A DNA stretch of 64,000 nucleotides from Lunularia cruciata (taxonomy: Eukaryota; Streptophyta; Marchantiopsida; Lunulariales; Lunulariaceae), in contig OX419756.1 of NCBI GenBank assembly GCA_948567375.1, positions 24,380,333 to 24,444,332 on the forward strand, given 5' to 3'. Position numbers and translations under genes: made by a program. The notes beneath the pieces are model-generated. The model was not told the origin of the DNA. It made no database searches and was given only the letters and a program-made list of their open reading frames with translations. Shown here piece by piece: positions 1 to 12,000 of the stretch. Positions within the stretch are counted from its first letter, which is position 1. The number at the start of each line of letters is the position of its first letter.

Positions 1-823
1 CCATAATGAACTATAGGGTATAAAAATGGGTCTTGGTTCTTTAACATAAGTTTAGCACTTTCATCTCCTAATGTTCTCTCCAAGTGAGCTCTCATAACCT
101 CCTTCTGTCTAATATAAAATTGTATGCGGAACATTATCTTGCCTTATAGAGAGGTCCTCGCAACGGAACCAAGAATATGAATCACTCTGTCTCTCACTTA
201 GGATGAATCTATGATGGCTATTATGGTAGCTCACCATGGACTAAGAAGGCAAAGAACCCCAACTCCAAGACTCAAGACATTGCTCATTAGAGAATTCAAT
301 AAGAGAGAGATATTGCAAATGAAAAGATGATGAGTACCTCCTCACCCCTTGTTTATATACTTGTGAAATAGTTACGCACCAAAGTTACTAATTACTAGAG
401 TAACTCAAGTTACTAGACTAAAAGTCAAATAAAGTCAAAAAGCTAAAGGAATATCCATATTCATGGGAATATTCTCCTAAGCATATGGTCTTATCTTGAC
501 CCAACCCCTAAGTCAAGGATTCCTTCACATGGACCATCCTTGGACTATCAAAGAATCTGAAACATAAAGGCTTGTGGGTCCAAGAGTTCTTAACTTTCTT
601 CAAAGCCACACACCAAGTCAATACACTAGAATCCAAAATAGTGGTGCTCATATTTTCCACTTCCTCTAAAGTAAGGTCCTCTCTACTTTAGCTATGACTA
701 AATTTAGCTAATCATGACTAATATAAAACTATCCTTTATCTTTATATAAATAATATTTCTCAAGTACTTGTAATACCAAACTAAATATTACAATACCACA
801 CACATGCACAAATGGGTGTTACA
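1..823 (-). mobile_element. LTR plus primer-binding site of an LTR retrotransposon, internal part cut by window edge
   Basis: Read on the minus strand, an LTR runs from 823 (starting TGTAACACCC) to 178 (ending TCA), about 646 bp. It is followed by a six-base spacer, a candidate primer-binding site (155-171) and internal sequence that leaves the window at base 1. The LTR matches the 686-bp solo LTR at 32,428-33,114 over nearly its whole length, which fixes both ends. Internal sequence next to it makes this the 5' LTR of a once longer element. No coding domain is visible in the 154 bases available, so copia versus gypsy cannot be decided. The TGTAACACCC start is common in plant LTRs (family knowledge). 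Confidence 0.6.
155..171 (-). other. candidate primer-binding site (tRNA complement)
   Basis: On the minus strand the segment begins TGGTTCCGTTGCGAGGA, seven bases from the LTR end. A TGG start is expected where a tRNA CCA tail anneals. It is not the initiator-Met type (TGGTATCAGAG) used by the chromoviruses in this window, so this element would be primed by another tRNA. The tRNA identity was not determined. Confidence 0.4.
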
Positions 824-1526
824 ATACCTTGTTGTTATACCACAAGAGGGGGCAGATGACAAAATGGGAAAATCCTCTTGATGAATCAATTCCTATTAAC
901 ATCCTAAGCATCCAAGGACCCTTGGATTGCATGTGTACATATGGCAATTGTGAATGTATATCATTGGGAATTCTAGATGAGTGAGTTTTAGATGAGGTTG
1001 ACAGTCCTTGTTCGACAAGAAACAAAGTTGAGCAACACTCCCATACTTCATGAGCAACCAAGAATCATTTAAGAGGGAATGGAGTACCAAGAGAAGAGGA
1101 GAATCAAAGAGAGGGAGAGAATTATGAATTTTATAGGGAGGAGCTAACTAGAGATTCCTCCAAGGAGAAAGAAGAGTGCAATAATACTAAAGAAACATCC
1201 AATGAGAAGGAAGTTGATTCTCAAAAGAGGAGAAGGAACTCAAAAGCTTCCAAGATAGCCCTTGTACTCACACTTGGTCTGAATTCATTGTCGTAGAATC
1301 TAGCATCTTACATGAAACTGAGAATTGAATCAGTAGAATCAAAGGAGAGATGTAAAATAGCATAGATTGAAGCTGTGCAAGTGGTAGATCTTGAGAAACA
1401 CAAGAGAGAAGTAGAGTCAAACAAGATCTTAAAGGTAGAGAAAATTAGGTCCAAAGTAGAGAAGTTCCAAATCAAGAAGAGTGAGGCCAAATCAAAATGC
1501 TTTTATGCCATGACACTTAGATGAAA
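824..1526. other. unassigned, decayed sequence between two LTR fragments
   Basis: The right half (about 1080-1500) is purine-rich on the plus strand and, read with stops, gives Lys/Glu-rich coiled-coil-like peptide. This is the composition of the element III family LTR ORF elsewhere in the window, but I could not align it convincingly. No intact gene is seen. Confidence 0.3.
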
Positions 1527-2211
1527 CATGTCCATGGTTCTCTATAATTACTGCCGGAAATACCAAGGGTTCCTCAGACAAGGTGATTGCATCTGGAAAA
1601 TTATGCCCACAATGTGAGGTGATGAACTATGTGAAATGATGCTTAGGTAATACTCGGACACAAAAATCCCAATGGTTTGGTGGAAATAGATTTGGTGGTC
1701 CATAAATTCCATCCATCCCAGTCCTACTCTAATACCAATGTAAAAGATCAAGACCAAGGAGGGAAATAGGAGAATGGAAGATCACATTGGGACACTTGAG
1801 TAGGAAACTTCAAATGCCTAGCATGAGCTTTGGCTTTGGTATTTATAGGGAGCATACAAGGCTCTTGAAAAGCTTCACAAGAAGCTTCTTTGAGCCATTT
1901 TCTTGGAGTGCAAGCCAAGTTAATTGAGAAGCTTCTCACTAAGCTTTCTTTTGTAAGTTGTCTACTTGGCTTACAAGCTAAGCTAGTTGGAAGCTTCTAG
2001 AAGTTATCTACTTGGGGCGCAAGCTAAGCTAGCTGGAGAGCTTCCCAAGAAGATTCCTCCTTGAAGTTACCACTTGGCAAGCACGTTACCCAATACTTGT
2101 GAAGTACAAAGTAGCTTCCTAGATATTTCAAGAATATTTTAGGCTAATTTGGCCCATTTGCTACTTTTTTTAGCCTTGACTAACTTTGTCGCTAAACTCC
2201 ATATTGTTACA
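1527..2211 (-). mobile_element. chromovirus 5'-end fragment: LTR, primer-binding site and untranslated leader
   Basis: The LTR occupies 1739-2211. On the minus strand it starts TGTAACAATATGG and ends CTTTTACA, as in elements I and II. A TGGTATTAGAG primer-binding site (1727-1737; one change from the usual TGGTATCAGAG) follows after one base. The leader (1527-1726) matches those of elements I and II (36,640-36,843 and 39,900-40,117) and then stops matching just before the gag start would occur. It is therefore a truncated 5' end without coding sequence. The LTR is longer and more diverged than the other copies. Confidence 0.8.
1990..2002. promoter_or_regulatory. heat-shock element in chromovirus LTR fragment
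   Basis: The sequence GAAgcTTCtaGAA is three alternating five-base HSF units, the minimal perfect heat-shock element. It lies in the same relative place as the longer arrays in elements I and II. Whether this truncated copy is active is unknown. Confidence 0.6.
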
Positions 2212-4839
2212 CATTATTTTCATCCTCTTGGTAGTACCTAATGGCAAAAAAATGCTCTATGAATGAGAGATATGATAAGAACAAAATATTTGTTATGGAT
2301 TATCCCTCTATGAGTGTCCTTCTCCCGAGTGCATGCAAACTCCATGCATAGTGGTACGTGTAAACATGTAATCAAATAATCACACAAAAAATTAAAAATT
2401 CACACGATAAAACATGAAGCCAAGCAAACAAAGCCTAACTACCATGCAAACCAAGCATGATGGCCGTGCAAACCAAGTATGCAGTGTCATGTTATGGTTT
2501 GCATAATCCATGAAAAAGTAAACTAGTGTGGTTTATCTCCATAAAGATGGAGTAGATTGTATGACGGATCCCATGGTTGAGCTATTGCCATGTGAGAAAT
2601 TTATGCATATGTATATGATTGACTATATGATTATGGTCTTGTACTCTTTGAGTGCTCTTGTGTATATAGTTGGTAGAGAGTTGAGAGAGAGGAGTGTGTT
2701 TAGCTTGAAGAGTCTTGAGCAAGAGGAGGAGGAGGTTGGGAGTGAGAGTTGTAGTAGAGCATAAACATCAGAGCATTGGAGGAAGCGTTTGTGCAAGAGA
2801 TATCCCATGCTCATGATCTACCACTCCCAAATCCTTTTCTCATCAAGCTTTAGATTCTACACCCTGATGGCTTATGGGACTGGATGGTGGCACATTTTGG
2901 GGTGGTATTCATGAAGTTGATGATGGAAAACCTTGATCTTGTTGTTCTTTTGGTGCTTACTTATGAGCAAGTCTAAGATTTCACAATCTATGTGCTCTGG
3001 TAGATGGAGAATGACTTAATTTTGCTCATGAACTTCAAGGTGCTTACTTATGAGCAAGTCTAGGATTTGACAATCTATGTGCTATGATAGATGGAGAATG
3101 ACTTAATTTCACTCATGAGCTTCAAGGTGGAGTTGTAGGATCCATTTATCAAAAATAGAAACTAAATAACAAAAAAGTGAAAGTGATTGGGTCCTAAGAG
3201 AAGAAATTTGGAGTTTTTGACCATCTAAGGAGTTTGGGGAGAGCATTCAAAGATAGGAGACTATGGTTGGAGAGAAGAGCTAACAAGCTATAATTGAAAA
3301 GAGAAACAAGGGAATTGATTAGATTTTGAGTGGATTAGGGTCAATTGAAATAGTGGGGATCAAATTCTCACTCAGATGTGAAAACAAGAGAATCTTGAGA
3401 GCTATATCATATCTTTTCATGATCTATCAATGGAATTACTAAATTAATGAAGCTTTTACTTTATTGAGCTCAATAAATTCTACTTTTGATTCAACCTCAA
3501 ATTAGATCTGATCAATTGAAGTTGGAGTATTGGAAATCAAGTTGTTGAGGAGAAGATTATGATCAGGTTTGGGTGATTCTGATTGCTTCTAAGGATGTGG
3601 TTTAAATCAAACTATGAAATTTTCTAGCATTTTTGTTGGTGAGGTCTTATATCTATGTGAAATGATTTTATGTAGATTTCTAAAATAAAGAATTCAAGGT
3701 CTTGGATCAAGCATACTTAGGTTCTTAAAGCTCACAAGTTAGCTCAGTTCATGAATCGATCCATATCTAGGATTCAAGATTGGATTGAGCCATCAAACTT
3801 GACAAGGGTTTGGAAAAGAGCACAAATGGCCGTTGTAGAAGTTGTTTTGGCTCATAGTCCATAGAGAGTGAGAACTGAGGCTATAAGTTCCACTAAAAAT
3901 ACTTTTGTAAGCTCAATATAAGTATTTCAATCTTCGATCACTACTACATGCCAAATCCTCCATTTTTGTGACTATGATTGAAGATTTCAGGTTATTGGAG
4001 TGGCTTTGATGACTATATGTATTTCTGATCTAGAAATCTGTTGCCACTTGCCAAGATTCAAGGGCAAACCCTCAATTAGGGATTCAAAAGTGAGGCAAAA
4101 ACTTGCAAAAGATCAAGTTTGAGACATTTTCAAGGGAGATGTAATGATCAGATTGTTTCTTATTTCATATTGTTGAAAAGCTTGTTTTATAGGTTTTCCA
4201 TTAATCATATAACACTTGAATCCAATTCATAAAAGAAAGTTATGTCCATATAAGTTGCACAAAATTTTCCCCATCAAAAAGACACATAATTCTTCACTTG
4301 GATTAGGAATTGGTTGAAATCTAGAGTACATATTGGAGGGAGCTTGGAGTAAAGATTAAAATCAGCTTGAAGATAAGGCAAGAAGGCTCTGAAGCTCATT
4401 TTTTTGACAAAAGGCACAAAGAGTTGTTGTTGACTTCTTGTGCTTGCATGCCTATTTGTATGCCCAATTGACTTGGATTGGTGTGGGTATTGCACTTAGG
4501 TTCCTTCCTTATAAATGTACTATTTTTTTCTCCTTGTTAATGTTAGAAGTGATGACCAATAGACCAAGAGTGTGTGTTGTGATGATAGGTAAGGTTGCTC
4601 GTTACTCTCTTACCCAATAGAAAAAATACTAGAAAAAAGAGTAAAAGGTTCCAATGACAATCAAAACATGTGCTAAGACTAGTGGTGACACATTCACACA
4701 TGGCCTTTCATCCATAACCTCTATAACTAGGCACCCAATGTTTTTCCAAAGAGAGAAAAGAAAAGTACAATAGTTGGTGGACTCGACGTGAAACTTCTAG
4801 TGTGGAGAGCAAGAAAAGAGATTGTTGGTGGACATGGAT
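2212..4839. other. no recognised gene
   Basis: AT-rich sequence with scattered short ORFs of no recognisable family. The only structure I see is the 87-bp tandem duplication at 2952-3126. The end of this stretch runs into the decayed gag at about 4840. Confidence 0.5.
2952..3126. repeat. 87-bp tandem duplication
   Basis: Two adjacent copies start at GGTGCTTACTTATGAGCAAG (2952 and 3039). They differ at several positions, so the duplication is old. No coding frame is preserved across it. Confidence 0.8.
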
Positions 4840-5053
4840 AGGAGATCTAACAAGATTATAGGAGATCTGAGTGCTAGTAGCTCTACAAAGGTACTCACAT
4901 TACAGCTTAATCCAGCTATAGCGCAAATGTTCCAAGCATTTGCATTGTATATGTAGCAACACCAACTTGCAGAACATAAGGAGGCATTCGCTACTAAAGT
5001 ACCTAAAGTATTACTGAAGGAAGATGGAGCTCAACAAGCTTCCTGAATAGGGG

Positions 5054-6172
5054 ATGATACACACATTCAGGTTTGCAGTTATCCCAAAGCTTTGTGTACA
5101 CATGAAGGAGATCATTCAAGCTCATGGAGACAATTGGGAGAGATTTTCTTTTTATCTGAAAGAGGAGTACTACTTGGAGGATGCATATAGGGTAACAAAG
5201 AAGTCATTGATGGATTGGATGAACAAAACTGCCAAGGAGCTGAGTGCAACTGAATTATTTTGGGAGTTTGAGAGATAATATTCACAATTGTCTCAAATGG
5301 AGAAGCTCACAATTGAGAGTGACAGGTGGAATTGTTCCTTCAATCATCAAAAAATGAGTTACAAAGAGAGTTAGAGGTTTTGCTAGAGGATGGGAAAAAT
5401 GAGAGTGGGTTGACATTTGATTGGAGGAACGTGTTAGAAGTGGTGAATATTCTTGCCAAGCAAGAATACCGTAGAGGAAAAGTGGTGGTAAGATTAGAAG
5501 AAATACCACCAATGGTTGCATGGGCTCCAAGACAACTAGTGACACCTATTGCCATAACATCAATTGTCCCTAATCCAATTTTCACCTCTCCATTACCAAA
5601 AACCACCATCAATGATTTTGGTGAAATGGATGAGAGACTTGCAAATCAAGTTGGCAAGGTTGGAGGAGAAAGGAAGCAGTTAAAAGACCAGAATGATGAC
5701 AAAGCAAGGCTATGTACAAAGCTGCATTTGGTGTGATGGTATTAAACACACCAGAAAGGATTATAGGGACTTTGCTAATACTATTCGACAAAGAGTGGTT
5801 TTTTGGAAAGATGGGAAGCTTGCATTGAAAGATAAGGGGGAAATCATGAAAACCAATTTCAGGAAAGGGAGAATGTGGAAGTTGTTGGAGGATATTTTAT
5901 CACTACAAGCTACCATATCAGTTGAGATTGCTACCTACGGAGTAGAGGTAGGAGGAAATGGAGAGGAAGCATTCTTGAAGCATGTAGATAAGGGAAGCAT
6001 ATGGAGCAATACTCTACATACAATGGAGAAGGGGAAAACCACAAGAGGAGAACTATTGTGGTCTGCTACAGAAATCAGGAATGCTACTCAATTGGCTGAT
6101 CCAGTGGGTACTATATCTATTCATGCATACTTGACAAGAAACCAACATGAAGCTCTCATCAAAGAAAAATGA
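5054..6172 (+). pseudogene. retrotransposon gag remnant
   Basis: Pieces in successive frames give a capsid-like helical region (LKEEYYLEDAYRVTKKS, then LSATELFWEFER) and a Glu/Leu-rich segment (FLQSSKNELQRELEVLLED). A damaged zinc knuckle follows at about 5720-5770, reading CIWCDGIKHTRKDY, where the last Cys of the CX2CX4HX4C pattern has become Tyr. At least one stop and two frame changes separate the pieces. The role would have been particle assembly and RNA packaging. The assignment rests on motif order and my recollection of similar non-seed-plant gag sequences. Confidence 0.6.
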
Positions 6173-6529
6173 AAGATAGAAGACGTAGAGCTTGGTGATG
6201 AAATATCAACTCAAAAAAGGCAATTGAGGGGAGATAGGCTCCGTCAAGAGGGTTCTCCCCCCAAGGCAACGATTGGTACCTTTGCAGGAGGAGGTCATGG
6301 AGGATACTTTCCCTTCTGATTCTGACAAATGAGTGAAGGGAAAAGGGAAGGAGAAGAATTAACCACCCACTTACAAGCTTCAATTGGATATCAAAGTAAC
6401 TACAAACCTGAAAGAAGAACTAGAAGAGAGAGTACTCAATGCCAAGGTTGAGTTTACTCTTGAGAGATCCTTGGGATTGCCAAGAAGGAGTTTCATGTCA
6501 TCATGGAATCCATCAAGTGCAAGCGGTAG

Positions 6530-7090
6530 TTGACAAGAGAAATTGTTGTATCAAATGCTATTGATACCACGGTTACAAAAGAAGAAGAGATAGAGTTGGC
6601 TCGATGCTGCAATAACCATGAGGTCAGATTTGTAGATGATGAGTGTGATGATGGTGGGATCTCTAGTCACTATACTAGAGGGTATAGGGCCGGAGCTATC
6701 ATTGAAACCTTGGTCAAGATTTGCAACATCACAAATCTTGTGATTGCTCTTATTGATCACGAATCATAAATCAATGTTATTTCCAAGGAGCTCTACAAGC
6801 GTGGGTAATCGCCAATTGATACAAAGCATGGTTGGGTGATCAGTGCAACAAAAAATACCAAGGGAGAGCTCTATGGTGTCTATCCAGAAGTGAGTGTGAA
6901 GGTTGGGGATGTAGTTATCCAAAAATTTCTTTGTTCAAGAGAGTACATCATACTTGATGATCCTTGGACAACCGTTCACTATAGTGGTGAGGATGGAGAC
7001 CAACATCTTTGGTGACGGTTTTGCCTATGTTTTGATAAGAAGCCAATATGGCAAGTAAGCGATACAATTCCCTATTTTATTGGTAAACCA
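6530..7090 (+). pseudogene. retroelement aspartic protease remnant
   Basis: The open part (6530-6769) ends in VIALIDHES, which matches the position of the catalytic Asp-Ser/Thr-Gly loop, followed by NVISKELYKRG after a stop. The catalytic Gly and Ser/Thr are replaced (D-H-E), so it would be inactive. Further downstream, weak frame-shifted similarity continues (VSVKVGDVVIQKF). The frame is broken by several stops before 7090. Domain order after gag supports the call. Confidence 0.45.
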
Positions 7091-7442
7091 TGAACGCAAC
7101 CGAGATTACTTGAGGAGTGGTACTCTATCTAAAGTGACGGTGGAGTTCAAGGATTTTCTCCAAGTACCACTATAGGGTGAGAATATATTGGTACATCAGA
7201 GAATGTGCTCTCGCTTTAGAAAGAGTACCTTATGTACAAGAGTGATGAGGTTTTCTGAGAGTGTGTTTAGTATGTACACACAACTTGCCGCTCTGCACAA
7301 ATGGGAGTGGAAAGTTGTGCAAAAACAAGAAAAAGAACTAAAAAGAGTGGTGTTGGAGGATCCTCTAATGAAGAGCAAGGGGAGTTCGCAAGGGAACACA
7401 AGAAAGGAGACATATTGTGAACCAGAGCAATTGTGGTGGTGA

Positions 7443-9014
7443 TGTTAGGTTTGCAAGTTGGATTAGTTTTAGCTCTCTTCTTAGTGAATGTCATTAGCAT
7501 AAATTAAATTTAAAATCAGACCGTGAGATCATTTCAAAATCAGGCAACAATGTGAAATTAATATTTATGGATAATTACATGAAACACACAATCCCCCTGT
7601 AAATTTACGGGTCATGATTTCAAATTCCCATATAACTTTTATGGGTATAGCAAAGGGTACTCATAAAGCATTTATTGAACCCAAGTTTTACTATACATAC
7701 AAGTTATACCAATTACCCATATAAAACTTTATGGAATCTTATAGGCCCATAAACAACGTATCTCCACCCCCGGGTACTAGCTAGCTAATCGACGTCTAAA
7801 TTAAGTTCCATAATTGACTGGAATCGTTCATGACCGGCTACCGTATCTACAAGTTGTCCTATGCCCGAGTGTGAGAGTTCACGGGGGGTGTTGGAACTCA
7901 GAATAACCCCACCACCTGGAGACGGCATGCATAAGTTACATGGTTTGTAACTTTCGCTTTTCTAGACTGCCAAAAGTAACAAATGCCGCCTCGTGTTCCT
8001 CCATCAAGCACGGAGTTTACAAGTACAAAGCCACGTAAACCATTTAGCTGACGTAGATTACATATCCCGTCCTATATCTCCTAACCTATATCTGAGCTAC
8101 GTCAGACATAGGACAGGACATATTTCTCATACCAATACTAGCGGGGCTTAACCCCATTTGATCCCTTATGTGTACGGCTTGATTATGGAGGTTTTCTATC
8201 CTTCGTGTTATCCTCCGCGGTTGCTTTTTCCCCTTTTCTCCCCGTACAAAGCCTAGTAGCTTTATCTCGAGCTGGATTCCTATCGCAACGTTTTTCCCAT
8301 GCATTATTCCGCTAGTTTGCGAATAACTAGTTTGTACTTGTTTTATTGACATGCCAGTATGTGCGGAGACTCATTTCTGTCTTCAGATGAAGCTGGTGTG
8401 GGCCTGTAAGTAAAGTAAACTGCTGTCCCCAGATACTGTCGGAGGCATAAACGGGTCAAATGCGGATCAGACATCTTCGTCAGCAGACGGTCCTGGCATC
8501 TGCTGACGAAGATGTCTGATGCTTGGTGTCTAGACTTAGTAGGCATATAGTTACTGTGGTCGAAGTTACAAGGTTGAGAAATTTCACAGTGAACGTGACC
8601 GGAACATCGCAAAATGGGTACAAATATGTCGCAAACGTAAGTATTAGAATGCAACATGAACCTATTCAAGAGGATCCACCCCGAAGGCTGAAGTTGCCAG
8701 TGGCAATCTACTTCATCCCCGTCGACCACCTCTTAACAGACTACACCGGTCCACTGTACTCTCTGGCATTACCACTAATGTGAAGGTTCTCCTCCTGATC
8801 ACCCATGAACTTGATTCTCCTCGAGCTCTCATGTGCAGAAACCACTCAAGTCTCTCGACTGCTCCTAGGCGCAAGAGGGAGGCATTGAAATTTTCTTTTG
8901 GAGGCTATCTTGTCGCTGGGACCACCAAGCCATTCTCCATTGCTATCCTCCTAGACCCATTCATTTGGAATTGATTGATCTTGTCTAGGCGTGCATCGAC
9001 TGAGCACCTAGGAG
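7443..9014. other. laccase upstream region, no recognised gene
   Basis: This 1.57 kb is less AT-rich than the transposon DNA and has no recognisable ORF. It holds a perfect 22-bp inverted repeat (8466-8520). It probably contains the laccase promoter and 5' UTR, but I see no convincing TATA box near the start codon. Confidence 0.5.
8466..8520. repeat. perfect 22-bp inverted repeat with 11-base loop
   Basis: The left arm (8466-8487) is exactly the reverse complement of the right arm (8499-8520), separated by CGGTCCTGGCA. The pairing stops sharply at both outer edges. It lies about 500 bp upstream of the laccase start codon. It could be a templated inverted duplication, a hairpin small-RNA source or a short inverted-repeat footprint; the sequence alone does not separate these. 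Confidence 0.95.
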
Positions 9015-12000
9015 ATGGGCCGGATGGCAGCCAGGAAGGAGGCAGTGCGGTTCGCAATTTTCATTGTATTCTGTTCTGTCACGAGTGTTTGTAGAGGACA
9101 ATCATCCTGTCCTCTCGATATCGAGGCTACCTACGCTGGTCCAACAACAAGATACTATGACTGGAATGTGAGTTTATACCATCCCAGCTTAGAAGCAGTC
9201 ATGTTCACCAATATAGTTTGAGATTTTCAGCGTATGTATTTTCAAATTGAATTGTGTATTCGTTTCCTACAAGCTTTGAACATGGTAATGTAAAGCGTAC
9301 AGTGTACCTGTCGGATTCTTAGATGAGCAACCACTATATAGAGTACACTAGTTGCATCCTGGAAGTTGATCCCACGATCATTTTCTAGATTGCAGTGTTC
9401 AGTTCTTAGCCTCCTCCCACGACCGATTCATTGTACAATTTGTTCCTTCACATTCACAAGATATGTTATACGTGTTAGACTCAGTGAATTGGAGTAAGCA
9501 GATAGCTCAGTATTTCCTGAGAAAATATTTGTCCCCGTAATATCCCGCGAATCCGCTTTCAACCGACAGCTTCAAGACCTTGAGATACTCGTCCAGTAGA
9601 AAGCGGAGGTGAACGTTTCAGGTTTCACAGCACAGTTTTACGTTTACTGTCGAGGGGGACTCACCATTCATTCTGTGGATTCTGATCAGGTCGCCTTGGC
9701 CCCCAAAAATGCAAGCTGTTTTAACCCCCAGGATAAGGTCGTCGTAAACGGGGAGTTTCCAGGACCAACTATCTGCGCCGTCACAGGGGACAGAATTATC
9801 GTCAATGTTACGAACAATGCCAACGCGGACCTTACGATTCACTGGTAATGAGTTCCACGATTTTATATACGATTTTCCTTACCTTCTGAGGATCTTCTGT
9901 ACAGTATCTATAGCTTTACTTTCATTAATACGGATGCACAAATATGAAGCAACGTACAAGAACTACATACGGACGCTTTGGATCAATATGTGCATGGAGT
10001 GGATTCATCATTACCTGGAAGACTTAACTGTTCTTACTTACAGGCATGGAGTTAAACAGAGACTCACGGGGTGGCAGGATGGAGCAGGATACATCACTCA
10101 ATGTCCAATCAAGCAGGGGGACTATTTCGTATATAACTTCACCGTCAGCGATCAACAGGGGACGTTGTTTTGGCATGCTCATGTTCAGTGGCTTCGGGCA
10201 ACGGTCCACGGAGCACTTGTTATCTTTCCATCCACCTTCACGTACCCGCATGAGAAGCCAGATGACCAGTTCAATGTGATTCTAGGTGAACATAGATTCT
10301 GTACTGTTTCCGCAACTTCAGGACAGTCTTGTGTGTTGTTTCTAGCGGGTGTACTTGAGGTAGCTCAGCCCCTTTTGAGCCAGGGACCCTTTCACTCAAT
10401 GCGTCGTTGAGCTCCTTCTGATCTGCCGGCCAGTAAACAGTTGTTCTCCATCCTCGTGACTTCGTGTCGTGAGCGTTCGGTATCCAAATATTCAGTGAAT
10501 GCTTCTCAATGGATTACCCAACCCCGCTACCACCTCCAGTTGCTTTCCCGCACCTCAGCACTCAAATCCGGTTTATGGGCTATACCACTCTCTGCTTTTG
10601 CAGAAGCCTTCAAATCAGCAGGTTTTACCCTGTGGGCAGGAAGTTAGTTCTGATGACCATCTCACTTACCGTTACTTTATCGCAACCCAGCTACCGATAT
10701 CAAGTCTAAGATTGGGACTGCACTAGATTTTTGCTTGTTTCTCGTGCAGAAATTTGACTTTCCTTGTTATTTCATTCAATTCAAAGCTAGCTCAATCCTG
10801 CGTCTGTGCAAATTCAGCACGCTACGTACAGCTTTGTGTTTGAAGCATATGTTGGGTCTATCTGACCAACCTTTACAACACCTTCGTCGTTGGTGATGTC
10901 ATTTAATCCTAGCTTGCAAACTAATTGCAAGTAGACGAAAAGTTTCCATTGCAGATCGTATTGTCTAGATACATACTTCTAAGTTCTTGAAGCGCTTGAG
11001 CAATCCGTGTATCATATTCAAGGTTTTCGTGCTAACATACTTGTGTAATGAATCTTAACAGGAGAGTGGTGGAATAAAGATGCCAATGATGTTGAGAGGG
11101 AAGGACTAGAAACTTCTCCTTACAGCTTCGCACTTGCGGACGCGCTCCTCATCAATGGCCGCCCAGGATCACTCTACAATTGCAACGATCTTGAAGGTAT
11201 GTATTTACATCATTTTTAAATCAAGCTTACCGATCAAGCGCTGAGCACTAATCAAGTGCTCACTTACAGTGCCGGCAGCACCGCAGATATTTACCACAGA
11301 CACAACCGTTGAGTAGTAGTTCTGAGTCTTGAGTTATTTGGATTTATTTTCGGTTTGATTTTACCGGCCAGGTGATTGTAAGAAGCTTGATAGGAGTGCT
11401 GCCCAAAATTAAGAACTCAAATTACTGCAATAAGTTATAACTGGCACTTAGATCAACTCTTTAGATCCAGTGATCAGCACAATATATCTTACACAGTACC
11501 GCCAATACAAGAAGAATTCAGCTTTATGCTTTTTCCAAAGAATCATAACCAACGTGAGCATTTCATCAGGTCCTTGTCCCCGTTTTCAGTATTCTATGTG
11601 TTATATTGCTTTCAGTTGGTGAAGGAATAGTTGATGGTAGCATGTCCTTCCCAAGGAACATTGCACATCTTCTTTGGAGGTCTCTGGCAGTAGTCAAACA
11701 TAGGACTAAATGGCAATTATACTGGTCATTTATACAGGAATTTCCACTTTGAAGGTATCGGCAAACAAAACGTACCTTCTTCGAATCATCAATGCTGGAC
11801 TCAACAGCGAGGAGTTCTTTGGAATTGCAAATCACACGCAAACGATAGTGGAGGTCGATGGTGAGTATGTCAAGCCAGTGCATTTCGACACGGTGTTCCT
11901 TTCTCCGGGACAAACCATAAACGTGTTGATATATGCGAATCAGACACCAGGGACCTACTACATGGAAGCCGCTGCTTACACCTCCCTCATTGTTAATGCT

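Larger units (their letters stand above)
4840..7440 (+). mobile_element. decayed Ty3/gypsy-like remnant (gag and protease), plus strand
   Basis: Gag-type and protease-type sequence lie in the expected order on the plus strand with many stops and frame changes, and no reverse transcriptase follows. The gag is unlike that of elements I-III, so this is another lineage. No LTRs were recognised at either end. It lies about 1.6 kb upstream of the laccase start and in the same orientation. Confidence 0.65.

Noticed and set aside
5326..6172. Intact gene in the gag region
   Set aside because: Frames break and the zinc knuckle has lost a cysteine; it is only a retroelement relic.
8466..8520. Call as a miRNA gene
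   Set aside because: Perfect pairing with an 11-base loop is unusual for plant precursors and no expression data are available; kept as a repeat only.
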